From: Phragmites australis
Taxonomy: Eukaryota; Streptophyta; Magnoliopsida; Poales; Poaceae
NCBI RefSeq assembly: GCF_958298935.1
Contig: NC_084923.1
Location: 37,912,501-37,976,500, forward strand
Reading direction: 5' to 3'
DNA: 64,000 nt
Shown here one piece after another: positions 12,801-23,935 of the stretch (its first letter is position 1; each line of letters begins with the position of its first letter). The notes beneath the pieces were generated by a model. It was not told where the DNA came from. It saw only the letters and a program-made list of their open reading frames with translations, and made no database searches. Position numbers and translations under genes: made by a program.

Positions 12801-13992
12801 AACTTATAAACATGATTAAGATATCTAGAATCTTCAAAACCGAGAGATTGTTCAATATAAATAAGTTTATTAATGAAGCCATTTAAAAAAATAATCTTCA
12901 CATCCATTTGATAAAGCTTGATATTATGATGTGAAGCAAATTCAAGAAGGATACGAATGGCTTCAAGCCTTACCATGAGAGCGAATGTTTCGCAAAAATC
13001 CAAACATTCAACTTGTGCAAAGCCTTACGCGACTAGTCTTGCCTTGTTGCGTACCACCACACCATGTTCATATTAAATGTTACGGAAGACCCACTTGGTT
13101 CCAATCATATTCTTGTCTTGAAGCCTTTCTTCTAGTATTCATACTTCATTGCGAGTGAAGTTGTTGAGTTCTTCTTACATAGCAATCACCCAATTCGGAT
13201 CTTTAAGAGTCCCATCTACATGTGTGGGTTCCAAACAAGAGACAAACGAGTAATATTTACAAAATAAAGCATATTGATGAGAGCGAGTTATTGCTCTCCT
13301 AGATGGACTCCTAATGTGTCAATTGGGTGATCCTTAAAAATCTGTGTTTGCTTCACTTGTGGTTCTTGAGGTGTATATTGTGGTGGTCCAACATCTTAAA
13401 CTTGAACTTGAACTTCCTCTCAAGAGATATGGACATCTTGTGATGGAAGTGGTTGATCATCATTCTCATTATCTTGATCAACTTGAGGTGCTAAGGAGGT
13501 ATATGGAGTGGAAGTAGAAGGTACATCTTCATCCTCCTCCTTAGGTTTGATATCCTAAATTGTCATATTCTTCATCACATCTCTTAAGGGTTCATTACCT
13601 ACATTATCATAAGAAATACCTTCTCCTTGAGAGCTATTAGATTCATCAAACTCCACATCACAAGTTTCTTTAATACTCGATATGCTTTGGAGTTCGATGC
13701 ATAACCAATAAGAAAACCAATATCGCAACATTTTCAAACTTATCTAGGCGTTCTCTTTTCTTGTAGATAAAGCACTTATATCCGAACACTTGGAAGTAGG
13801 AGATATTGGGTTTCCTCCTAATGAGAAGCACGTATGATGTCTTCTTCAAAAGTCAGTGAAGATACACTCGGTTGGATGCTGACACACCCTGTTGATTGCT
13901 TCCACCCAACTTCTCTGGCATACCATACTCATCCAACATTGCTCTTACAAAAGTGATCAAGGTCTTGTTCTTTTTCTCCACCACGCTATTTT
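9822..13992 (-). mobile_element. Inverted internal segment of the copia element (integrase end, RT, RNase H, spacer)
   Basis: Read on the minus strand from 13992 downwards, the sequence opens with NSVVEKKNKTL, the family motif that follows YTPQ and carries the third integrase acidic residue. It continues through the integrase end, RT and RNase H (ending at 11718), then a spacer with palindromic CCGGA/TCCGG motifs (11100-10590) and a short ORF start near 9857. Both breakpoints fall at exactly complementary places in the coding order, which points to an inversion in place rather than a separate insertion. The 9850-10560 part, with a GC-rich patch at 10270-10560, has a different composition and could include foreign sequence. 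Confidence 0.7.
11718..13730 (-). pseudogene. copia reverse transcriptase and RNase H
   Basis: Minus-strand fragments: integrase C-terminal linker at 13555-13737; first RT block with LYQMDVK at 12767-13003; second RT block with the catalytic YVDD (in QIYVDDIIFGSTN) at 12198-12707; and RNase H at 11718-12155 with GGCYLLGRSLVSWSSKKQ and the end HIDIRHHFLRDHV. Stops separate the blocks and a frame break lies at about 12710-12770, so the polyprotein is dead, although the catalytic motifs themselves are readable. Confidence 0.85.
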
Positions 13993-15383
13993 TCCAAAGA
14001 AGAAGAAGTCAAAGGCTCAGAAAGAGAATGATTGTGTTATTGCACTGGTAGATGCAACTAACGTTCAGTGAGGTTTTGAGATCAGAGACATCGCTTCACC
14101 TCCTCGTTGATCCATGTGCACTTGTCTTGTCGCAGGAATGGACTCGATGCCTTCTGGCCAGTCAAGCAGTCGGAAGAGCGCTCGTCCGGAGCCAGTGGCA
14201 GAGGAGGAGGAGAAGGAGAAGTTTGAGACAGAGCAGAGAGAGCAGCCTCAGCCCCAGGGAGAGCTTCGTTTGCATGACTTGACTTCTTACAAGTCACCAA
14301 AGATCAAGAAACTGAGGTTTCTGAGGATCGATGAGTGGTTTCCCGCGGTCATACATGAGAGGGTCGATCACAGTTCTACACCATTCTGCAGGAGAGCTTC
14401 TTCCATTCTTATCTCAGAAAAAATGTCGAGTTGAGTCAGCACAGGACGCTCAACTGGCACTACATGCAGTTAGCTACAGGGGGAGTGGACATGAGGCAAC
14501 ACTTTGACACCATTTCGGGTCTTACATCTCTGCTCACTGGTGTGGACAGATATGTTGAGGAATGGGTCAGAGTCTTCTATGCCATAGTGTGGATTGCACC
14601 AGAGAGGAACTTCATCGAGTTCATGTTCCAGGGAGAGTAGTTCAGATTATACAGGAATAGGATACTTGAGGCTTTGGGGGTTTAGATGAGTTCTAGGTTT
14701 CTTCATGAGGTCGTTCATCTGAAAGCCGAGTCCCCTTGTCGTCCTCTAGCTAGTGGTGTCTTTCCCACTGATGAGGAGATCAGGCCACTGTTGAGGCAAC
14801 CGTTAGCTCTAATATCACTGAGACTGCCAGACATGTTGACACATGAGGCGAAGGCCATTCACTTAGCCCTGAGACGTAGCTTGTTGCTGATAGCCTCTCC
14901 GTAGCCGATCCTCAGCAGCTTGCAGTAGTGGTTGATTCTCTCTATCCTCACTCACCAACAATTTGATATCGTGGACCATATTCTTTGTGAGATTGAGGAT
15001 GTCATAGTAGAAGGGATATTTCTCGCCAGAGTAACGTATGCACACTTTATTTCACATTTTCTTGCTCACGCGATTAGGTATCCCGAGTTCCTCGAGATCT
15101 ATGAGGACTCTCCTACTCAGTTCTAGGAGTATATCCCTAGTACTCCTATAGATAGACGTCAGGGTCAGCGTGCCATAGTTCACGCTCAGGACTAAATCCC
15201 AGTTGGGAGAGGGAGAGAGTAGCAGCTGAGGACTAGGCCCTAGCAAAGGCTGAGGCAGAGCTCCCTTATGCCATCTTTGACATAGACATCGACAGTAACT
15301 CATACTCAGAGGACATCGAGTATTTCCCCCAGTCGCTAGGTCTCACGACACTGAGGTAGGAGGTTCTTCTCGGTCTGCATCAC
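13993..15383 (+). pseudogene. env-like ORF region of the copia element, 5' part
   Basis: A Lys-rich start (KKKKSKAQKEND at about 13998) is followed by fragments at 14114-14434, 14431-14640, 14686-14904 and 14932-15126 in shifting frames. They include an acidic EEEEKEKFE stretch and the helical-looking segments RFLRIDEWFPAVIHE and ILTHQQFDIVDHILCE. The position after pol fits the extra ORF (often called env-like) of SIRE-lineage elements. I identify it by position and style, not by a specific domain. It is broken by stops and interrupted by a solo LTR at 15384. Confidence 0.55.
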
Positions 15384-16859
15384 TGTCGGTGTATCCGGAA
15401 CCGGGGGTCCCCGAATCCCGAGGCCAGGCCAGCCATCCGCCACATGGCGCCATCCCGCGGAGTCTCTCCCGCAAGGTGAGAAAGATCGAGTCCCGGGAGA
15501 GGACGCTCGGGGCCGCAGTCGGTGGCCCCCGAGTACCCCAGTTCCCTGATGATCCACGAAATCTAAGTACCGGGAAGAAAGTGCTCGGGAAGGTGTACGG
15601 TGGCCCCCGAGCACCCTAGTCCCATGACGACCAGGAGAGCTAAGTACCGGGAGAAACGTGCCCGGGGCCGCCGGCAGTGGCCCCTGGGCACCCAAGTATC
15701 CCGAGGACCCACCGAAGGAAGTTCCGGGAGAGAGTGCTCGGGGCTGCGGGCAGTAGCCTCCGAGCACTCGGTTCCCCGAGGATCCGTACAAGTGTGCCCG
15801 GGAGAGAGTGCTCGGGGAGGTGAACAGTACCCCTGAGCACTCGGTTCCCCGAGGACAAGAAAGGGCATTCTCGGGAGAGAGTGCTCGGGTAGATGAACAA
15901 TACCCCCGAGCTCTCGGTACCCCGACGACCCAGAAAGCCCCCTGGCAGAGGCCCCGAGGGGCCCACCGATGAGGTGTCAGCCAGTCAAAGGCTCGAGGCC
16001 GCATTTAAAGAGCGTGCGTGGATTGTCACCTCCAACTACTCCTGCCGCGCTCAGCGTCAGTTCCTGCCACGTTCTGACAGAGAGGCGTGAGGTTATTAAT
16101 TGCACGGGTCCCGTCCCGTGCCATCCGGCCCGTCTCAGGATAACATCGTAAGGACCGAGGCGTTCTGTCTGCCGCGCTGCTGTGACAGGGGAACAAGACA
16201 GGGCGGGCACGCCGGGCCGCTCTGCGGCTGCCCGGTGGGCCCTCTCCACGGCGCCCGTTGCCAGGCCATTTATGGTGACGGATGACCGGGCGTGTGCCGT
16301 ATTTTCCACCCCCGGTCACTTCGCCCAGAGGAAATGATGACGCCCTTTCCATTTATGGTGTCTCGGAACTCGTGCCCCCTCCCTCCCATTCGGGGCACGT
16401 TGCTGCCGACGGGTATTTAAAGCAGCCGGCGGCACAGAAGAAAGAAGTGGAATGCATCCTGGAAAGGTATGGAAAAAAGAGAAGACGCACAAGTATAGAC
16501 AAGAACACAGCACAAGAGAAACACGGCTGAGAAGTGAGCAGCACGAGATAGGCCGAAGAACAAAGAGCCCCAGGCTCCAAGATAGACCAACATTCTTGTA
16601 ACCAGCAACATCCTTGAGGGACTTCCTCAGAGCATTTATAGTATCCATACATGAGTAGGGTGTTATGCCCCCGTGCGGCCCGAACCTGTCTAAATTCAGG
16701 TGCATTTACTTCTTTTTGCACTAGGTCATTCCACCACCACCGGCAATTGCATTCATTCCTATTTATTTGTCCAACGAACATACTCAGGATCATCCCCCCA
16801 GTCCAATCTCTAAAAAGGGGTCTCTCGGGATCCCTGTGACTGGAGTTAATCCTCCGACA
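15384..16859. mobile_element. Solo LTR, probably Ty3/gypsy, nested in the copia element
   Basis: The block starts TGTCGGTGTATCCGG and ends CTCCGACA (6-bp inverted ends TGTCGG/CCGACA), with identical 5-bp duplications ATCAC at 15379-15383 and 16860-16864. There is no internal retroelement sequence, so this is a single LTR left by LTR-LTR recombination. It is GC-rich, unlike its host. The first 600 bp hold five or more imperfect tandem units of about 60-75 bp built around GAGAGTGCTCGGG and CCCCGAGCACTCGG. A TATA-like TATTTAAAG lies at 16413-16421. Confidence 0.9.
15430..15960. repeat. Tandem GC-rich units inside the solo LTR
   Basis: Units of about 60-75 bp alternate GGGAGAGAGTGCTCGGG with a run of the type CCCCGAGCACTCGGTTCCCCGAGGA. 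Each unit is partly self-complementary, because the CCGAG and CTCGG blocks can pair. The units vary in length and sequence, unlike CRISPR repeats. Confidence 0.8.
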
Positions 16860-16864
16860 ATCAC

Positions 16865-17745
16865 AGACTTCAGTTCCACTCTCTTCATCACATGAGGTGA
16901 CACCTTCTGTACCTCCTGTTGCACCACCTTCAGAGTTTACCCTCTTTCATTAGCAGATGCATCAGCAGCAAATGGCAGCCCAGGCAGAGATGAAGGTGAA
17001 GCTTCAGGCTGATATGCTTTGCTAGCAGGAGCAGCACACGGTCCTCATGCAGACACTCTAGTAGCAGCAGACCATGTTTGCGACACTTCAGATAGACAGG
17101 GAGAACAACGCTCGGATGTTTTCATTCCTTTTCAACATGTAGGTCTTCAGTTGCCAGCTGCACCTCCAGCACCAACTCCAGCCTCGAGTCCTCTCCTAGG
17201 TAGTGTTGGTGGTCTCTTGAGTACTCCAGCGTCAGGCTTTCCTCTTTCAACACTTTTCACCACTAGAGTCTTCTCTCTACCTACCGGGACTTCTCAGAGG
17301 CCAATGCTTCATTCGTTGACATCACCTCTTACCACTGGACCTCTCAGCTTCGAGGACTCTCTGCAGCCGCTTGTCTCTATTTAGCACCCCTTAGTCGAGC
17401 CATCTTCTATTGTACAATCAACTTTTTGCGAGTTTTGAGGCTACTCTTCAGCAGACAGCAACTCAAGGTATCGATACTTTTAGCATCGACCCCCATCTCA
17501 ACACAGTATCGGCAGAGGTTCCTGCTCCTTCTGCATCTGTTCAGCCTTCAGTAGGATCGCTCTCTCCGGTCATCGACACTGCCACTGAGCTTGTCTCTTC
17601 TGACTTCGAGTCTGACGCTTCTCAGTTAGTGGTGCAACCTTCTTCGATAGCGTCGACTCCTTGATCTTCTCCGGCTCCAGATGCTTACATGTGTTCTCTT
17701 TTTGGTACTTAGATGAAAAAGGGGGAGAGTCTAGTGGTAGGGAGA
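16865..17745 (+). pseudogene. env-like ORF region of the copia element, 3' part
   Basis: Continues the ORF region after the solo LTR. Gln/Met-rich fragments (HQQQMAAQAEMKVKLQ near 16960, in an open phase broken by stops) suggest a coiled coil. Ser/Thr/Pro-rich fragments follow at 17019-17384 and 17410-17664, then the end signature MKKGGES near 17712, whose DNA doubles as a purine-rich tract (GATGAAAAAGGGGGAGAG). Several stops are present. Confidence 0.5.
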
Positions 17746-18049
17746 GTTGAGAGAGAGTCTTAGCATAAGTGTTTAGAGAGCTTTTGTTTCAAGGGGAGTT
17801 TAGGGGTTTGGGTAGTTAGGTTCAGCTTGTTGGATCTTATGGATTTGGATGTAATGATAGACTATTTGGTTCTCTCTATTGACGTGTTTCTCTTGCCATG
17901 ACATTGTGTTTAAATTTCATACGTATTTAATTCTTATTCTTCTAGCATGATAGGTTGTTATAGTGCTAAATTTTCTCTTGCTTAATTGATATATGCTGTC
18001 AATTGCCTAGTATGATAGGGTACACTTCTATATTGTGTTGTCATCAATC

Positions 18050-18064
18050 ATAAAAAATGGAGAC
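18050..18064 (+). other. Polypurine tract before the 3' LTR
   Basis: ATAAAAAATGGAGAC directly precedes the LTR start TGTAGC, the place where plus-strand priming occurs in LTR retrotransposons. A second purine tract lies at about 17712-17729. Confidence 0.65.
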
Positions 18065-19832
18065 TGTAGCATCTAAGCCCCTGGGTGGGTGGTAAATATT
18101 TTGGTGATTAATGACAACCGTATCATTGTGACTAACAAGTTTGTTTTGAAGGGTATCAAAAAATTTAGTCCACAATGATGATTGGGTATTCTTGGTCTCT
18201 AAGGCGATTATATGGACGATCAAATGAGATGTGCATCAAGATTAAGAATCTTCTAGTTTTAAGTGTAACAAGGGAGAGGAAGGACACTTAGAGTAGTATA
18301 GGTCTTCTTTCTTAGTTTTTTTGACCATACTATAAAGAGGGGCTAAGAGTAGTAGCTTGATCTAGATAAGTTTAGACTTGGTCTAATGCACACTTGTGAA
18401 TCTCTAGCGCTAGGTAGCTCATAGAAGTCCATGGTTGAGATATCGTGAAGTTAGAACTCAAGAAAAGATTGAATTGGATGAGCTCAATGAAGTTAGCCTC
18501 ACCGGATAGTCCGATGATGTGACTCTAGTTCTCACCGGAGCATTTCTCTTGGTTCAGACAAAAAACAAATGAGAAGATCAGATGGTCCGGTGGTTAACTT
18601 GCAAGTATCATCGGAACCTTTTCCTGGTGACATGTCCTGAATTTTTTGAAGCGCTACACCGGGGGTCCGGTGTTACCCCCGTGAGGGCACCGGAGATTTT
18701 TCAATAGAAGCAATTTTTTCAGGTGAAATTGAAGTTGAACTCACCAGATTATTTAGTGATGGAAAGATAGGAGCACCGGAGCATTTCTTGCAGAATTTTT
18801 TTTTTGGTTCCAGAAGAAGCTACTCTCACCAAATGGTCTGGTGAAGGCAAAGAGGAATCACTGGATTAATTTTTGCAGAGAAGGTTGCAACGGGTAGTCT
18901 AGCTTGGTTCTTCTGATCGGATGATCTAGTGATGAATTAAGTCGCACCGGATGAATCCACCGAATCAATTTTTAACAGTAGTAGCTAATGACCACGAGCA
19001 CAGTGGGGCTTTGAAGTTTGTACTCACCGGATTTTTTGGTGATTGTAAGAAGATACTCACTGGATCATCCGATGTTAACAAAAAAGTGAGTTGTTAGGCA
19101 ATAGCTAAATTTGAATCTCTAGCCTATAAATACCCCTTCACTTGGTTTCAGTTGGCTCTCTTGCGACCCCAGAAAAACTTATACACTGTGTGTGTCATCA
19201 AGAAGCAAGAGAGTGCAGTTGAGTAAATTTCAAAGTTTTTAATTGAAGGTTAAGGACATCTTTAGTACTCGGAGAGTAGCAAGTGTGCATCTAGCTGTAG
19301 TCTAGGCTTGATCTTGATCAAGTGAAGCTATTAACTTGTTAATCTTGGTGGTTGGCAACACCTAGCCAGTCTTTGCTGGTTGGAGGTGTCTCGATGAGCT
19401 CTTGGAGTTCTTATGAGAGCCCTGGGAAGAGCTATGTGCTTGGTTTGATATCCGTCAATCCAGATATGCAGAATCAGCAATCATGAGTGAGCACTTGAGA
19501 TTTTGTGACTCAAGGGGAGTGATATCCTTTGTGGATGCTCCAACGAGGATTAGAGAGAGTGCCAACTCCTCGATACCTCATAAAAAAATTGGTGTTCTCT
19601 TGTTCGTCTCCTTATTTTCTCGTATTAACATTTGTGCTTTTACTTAGTTGCAAGCTTTACTTTCCGTATTTACTTTTTGTTCTAGCTTGCTTGTTTTCAT
19701 GTTTTCACCTAGTTTGATCGTATACTTGTATTTCAATTCATCTAGGCTAAGGTTGTTACTTGTTCTAAAATTTGATAGGAATAAATTTTTAATAGCTTAA
19801 TTCACCCTCTCTTGGGTCATTTGATACTTTCA
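18065..19832 (+). repeat. 3' LTR of the copia element
   Basis: 1768 bp, begins TGTAGCATCTAAG and ends ACTTTCA. It aligns with the 5' LTR with frequent substitutions and several small gaps. A good TATA box TATAAATA is at 19126-19133. The same palindromic CCGGA/TCCGG motifs fill 18490-19080. Confidence 0.9.
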
Positions 19833-19837
19833 GTTGA

Positions 19838-22800
19838 TTATGAACTCTAAGATATTTACCATGATTAAGATACCACACTTTATATGATGACAACAGATCC
19901 AAAACCTAACCTTGGGCTTGGGTTTCTCCTGGGATTTGGTTTTTATTCTCACCATCACACTACTACACAGTAGCAACGTGAAATTTGGGATAATTACAAT
20001 GCGCTCCTTGGTTGTAGGGTGTATGCACATCCTCTAGAGACTCTTGATGTTCGGACACTGTCGTTTTCAGTGGAGGTGATACTTACGGATCACATGTAGC
20101 ATATTTTATGGGATATGGAACCATATGAAAAGGACAAAATAAAGGTGTCTCATCAGATTAGAAGGTGTAACTGATTATGGGATGTTGTTATGTGGTAACT
20201 AGTGTGTTGATTCTAAATTGTTGTGCCAGGTGAAAGTTTTGCTCTTTGGTGAGTTTGTTCAAATGAAACAATTTTCTATATTTTGCATGCCTTCAACAGA
20301 TTTGTGGGTACTTTTCATTGTCAATCTTTCTATTTTTAGCCACTTCATGATCAAAGGTGGGATGCTAGCTACAGATGTAAGTGGGTCAACAAAGGGTAGT
20401 TGGATCACCACTCTAGTTCATTTGGCCTCTAAATACAATGGGAAAAAATGAAATAGCAATTAGGTGCAAGTGCATTTTTTTTAGGGTGGTGCTCTTGCCA
20501 ATTTTTATATGTAACGGATTTTTCGTTGAAATACAGGAGGTTCTTGTGCTACCGAGAGATTTGGTCCTCTACTAGAGATATAGGGGTGGTATCACTTACA
20601 AACATAATTTACTAATCTTTTTCGCTAGGATTAGTACTTGTATGTACATCCTTATACATACTTACATATTTCATTGAATTCATATTATGTAGATGCTGCA
20701 CAAGTAGTTCTTATTTGTTTGGAATAGTCAAGAAATAACTAGCATATAATATTTATGCCCTTGTCGGTTTGTCCCCATGCGTATGAGAGAGGGGGGAGCG
20801 GGAGAGAGAGAGCCGTCAATATGCTGATGCCATTGTAAACCCATCTATCTGGTGCTTATCTTATTGCCCTTTTGGTATTGTTAGCCCACCACAATAATTT
20901 TGTTCTTGGGACAAAATGTTATTGTTCTGGTTTACAAAGGAAAAGTTGAATTTCTGTCAAACTAAACTAGTGTCAGAACTGTGAACGTTGGCTATCAAGC
21001 TCAATGCATCCAATTGAAATTACATTGCTTGCATCATACATGATTTGGATTAAAATTGCATTGTTTACATGCTACAACTAGCAAAATGCATATGAGTTTG
21101 TCAAAGAGATTTAGGTATGTTTGGTTCGCGCTTAAGTTTGTCACGTCTAAGGTTAATCACGTTATAGATTTTTAGATAATTGTTTGATTGACTATCACAA
21201 CTGTGGCAAGTCATACTTTTTTAGCTCTTTGGTCCATACGTCATACACTCAATTTTTTGACTAACTTTGCTACACTTGTGGCTAAAAATTTATTACCCAC
21301 ACTTTTCATAGCAAGCCTCACTTGACTAACCTTAATCGTAACAAACTTAGACGTGAACCAAACATGCCATTAATCTTACATATATGCTTCTAAGAAAATA
21401 AGTAGTGAAAGAGATTGTATTTGGGTAAGACGTCACTAGAATGAAATGATAAATCACAAGACACTTTCTAGAGTTGGTATGTTTTTGTAGGAAACATTCC
21501 TAGATAGTTTATATATAGATGATGTGGGTTGGGATCTTTACAAATGTAGGAATCCAATGATATTGATCAGGTTGTAGAAGTAAAAACTGGGGGCACGCTC
21601 TCCCGGCAAGTGTGTTAAGTGTACTAGGGTGGCATGCGTGGAGAAGGAATACACGTGTGAGTAGCCACAAGAAGGGTGCAACCTGTTGTATGAAAGTTGG
21701 CTGAATAAAGCTTACTCCAGTAATGTTTAGAAATTACAAAGTGTACCAAGTTGGCTTCATCGATAAGATCGGAACTGATATCCCTTTAAAAATACAATAT
21801 TTATTTTAAATCTCTTGGCTCCACCGCAATAAGAACTGAAACTAGTTATGGTGCTTTCATTGAATGGGGTTTATAAAGTTACACAAAATTCCTCTATGGA
21901 AAAACTCAGCATTATAAGCATGCATGAATCTCTCTAGTATCAACACATTTACTAGTAATAAAGATCATCTCAAGTTATTATTGCTCAAGCTAATCATAAT
22001 CCTTTTCGAGGCTTAGCAATTTTTTAAGGTTCGTGAAAAGGTAGCGTGATAGTATGAGCTTCCTTTTAAAAATGTAAGCAAAACTAGTAGTACTTACTTG
22101 GAGAGATATTTAACGAGCAAGCAAAACTACTACTTATTAAATTGGGCCAAAACCAATAACTAAATGCCTTTTGAATTATGAGGAGACTTGAAGGACACTT
22201 GAGGCTTGTGTTAATGTTACTATTTCTTAACTCCTTAATAAATTCAGAAAATCATCTGTGAAGCTAGAATTTATGTAACAATAATGCAGCACAATTATTG
22301 TCTAGATATTCTTAATATGCATTAAATCTTATGTGTACTTAAGTGGTGAGGAGCGGCTTTGAATTTTAACCTTCTGATATGATTAATGGATGATCAAGAT
22401 GCAATTTGTTAGATTCATAAAACGAGCTCCCCTTATATTAATTACTATCGACACGGCCTTCACAAATTACACACCCAAAGCTTAGTTAGAATTAGTGGGA
22501 TAGAACGAAGCATTGGGAAGACCACCCAAATACTCATCAATTAGTTGTAGGCTCGTCAGAACCACATCTATCAATAGTGTTTATTAATATAAAAAATATC
22601 GTTGTAATATCCTTGAACACCTAATTGTACACTGATTGATCTCTCCTTCCAATCGACTTCATCCAACGGTCCTATTCATTTCCTTTTGTACCCCCTCCAG
22701 CAGTTAATAGCTATAATAATACCAATATCAGTATCATCTATCAATATATACATAATTTTGAAAATATTTGGAGGAGATAAAAAAAAGAAGTATGGTTGTC

Positions 22801-23555
22801 CTTTGCAAACAGAATGATTAGCCGGTCCATGGATATATTTTTTTCACCTAGAGTTGGTTCTAGTTAGAAGCAGGCCTTTTTTGAATTTGTAACGGATGTT
22901 GGTACACTCATAACTACTATGTGAAGCTTTTGAGCTGCATTTTACATACATGCATGCATGAGGCATCTCTATTGTGTGAGATGCCTACACACGCCACATG
23001 CAACCAATATAACTCTTCAAAGTTGAAATGTTAAATTTTATTTTCTTGGACTTCTGGCAATTGAAAAAAGCCCTCCACATCAATTCAGCAACGGCATTGG
23101 CATAGAAGGAAGGATGGAATACCGAGCAGACGAATCAATGGCATATCTTCATTTTAGAGTCGTGCTAGCCGCCGGAGCCCCACAAGGATGCCGTCGTGCG
23201 ACCCTGGCGAATTTGAAAGACAAGTTTGTCACTGTTGCACTCCCGGCAGCATAACACATAAGTTTTTGTGATGCATTTGCATCCATACACATGCATGATG
23301 CATCAAATGTGAAGATTTATTTTCTTGGACTTTTTTTTGCGAAAAAATGTCAATTGAAACTAGGCGAACTAACAAGCACTCCACATGAACGATATGTGCG
23401 TTGCATAAATGTCATACTTTTTTCTTGTAGCAAATCCGTACAGAAGAAGGTAGCTCACATTTGTACAGCCATAACCCCAGCTAGATCCGTCCTCAGTCAC
23501 ACAATCTCCTCATATACCTAAACAGCTTATGAAATGGTCTTTAGTTTTGGCACTA
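19838..23555. other. Intergenic AT-rich region
   Basis: Apart from one MITE at 21114-21368 I find no gene. Open frames here (for example 20218-20451 plus, 19830-20030 minus) are short and lack recognisable motifs. A short purine-rich run (GAGAGAGGGGGG and neighbours) is at 20785-20812. Confidence 0.5.
21114..21368. mobile_element. Tourist-like MITE, about 255 bp
   Basis: Left end GGTATGTTTGGTTCGCG and the reverse complement of the right end, GGCATGTTTGGTTCACG, form inverted repeats that continue inwards (AAGTTTGTcacGtcTAAGGTTA against TAACCTTAATCgTaACAAACTT). The flanks are TTA on the left and ATTAA on the right, close to the TTA duplication of PIF/Harbinger-type MITEs but not an exact match. 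Confidence 0.75.
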
Positions 23556-23610
23556 TCACCAGAAATCTCCACATCTGCATTGCCCAGTCATGAAGTGATG
23601 AAATCCATTA

Positions 23611-23935
23611 GAGCATCCTCAAGGGATTTCCTTCACGGACGAGAATATCTTCTTGAAGGGATTTTCGTTCTCTTCAGTGTTCCAACGATTTCTTTTTACA
23701 GTTCCCATCACGAAGGAATTCTCGTTTCCTTCAGCACTTCAACGATTTCTCTTTATGGTTTCCGTCACGAAGGGATTCCTAATGACATTCTCTTTAGTAC
23801 ATGATTCTCTCTTTTTTTTTCTTCACGAATTTTTTCGAAAAGAAGTTGTTGAAGATGAGAAAAAAATAAAGTGAATGAAAATAAGGAGATGAATTAGAAA
23901 GGGAATGAAATAAAACGAATATGGTTAGAATGCTC
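23611..23935. mobile_element. MITE (copy 1) inserted in the DYW domain
   Basis: Ends GAGCATCCTCAAGGGATTTC and (reverse complement) GAGCATTCTAACCATATTCG, flanked by TTA at 23608-23610 and 23936-23938. Removing the insert and one TTA restores the DYW reading frame across the site (RDA-like codons before, NGFHHF after), so the boundaries are exact. The TTA duplication fits the PIF/Harbinger (Tourist-like) group. The 325-bp interior is similar to the copy at 25212. Confidence 0.85.

Larger units (their letters stand above)
4891..19832 (+). mobile_element. SIRE/Maximus-like Ty1/copia retrotransposon, 14.9 kb, rearranged and nested
   Basis: Two long direct repeats (4891-6768 and 18065-19832) both start TGTAG and end TTTCA, and the element is flanked by identical 5-bp duplications GTTGA at 4886-4890 and 19833-19837. 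Inside follow a Met-tRNA-type primer binding site, gag, protease and integrase on the plus strand, then integrase end, reverse transcriptase and RNase H on the minus strand, then an env-like region on the plus strand and a polypurine tract. The order gag-PR-IN-RT-RH, the long LTRs and an ORF after pol place it in the SIRE/Maximus lineage of Ty1/copia. All reading frames carry stops and shifts and the two LTRs differ visibly throughout, so it is an old, inactive copy. The matching target duplications show that the outer ends belong to one insertion event. Confidence 0.9.

Noticed and set aside
9822..13992. Independent second copia element inserted in minus orientation
   Set aside because: It has no own LTR or target duplication at either edge, and its coding sequence begins exactly where the plus-strand integrase stops; inversion explains this better, though foreign sequence within 9850-10560 is not excluded.
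15430..15960. CRISPR-like array
   Set aside because: Units vary in length and sequence, there are no unique spacers, and the block lies inside a plant LTR with target duplications.
16282..16840. Small frames in the 3' half of the solo LTR
   Set aside because: They lie wholly within the LTR, overlap one another on both strands and show no domain.
19830..20451. Short frames after the right copia LTR
   Set aside because: Under 80 codons, no motif, AT-rich, and no supporting promoter or splice signals.
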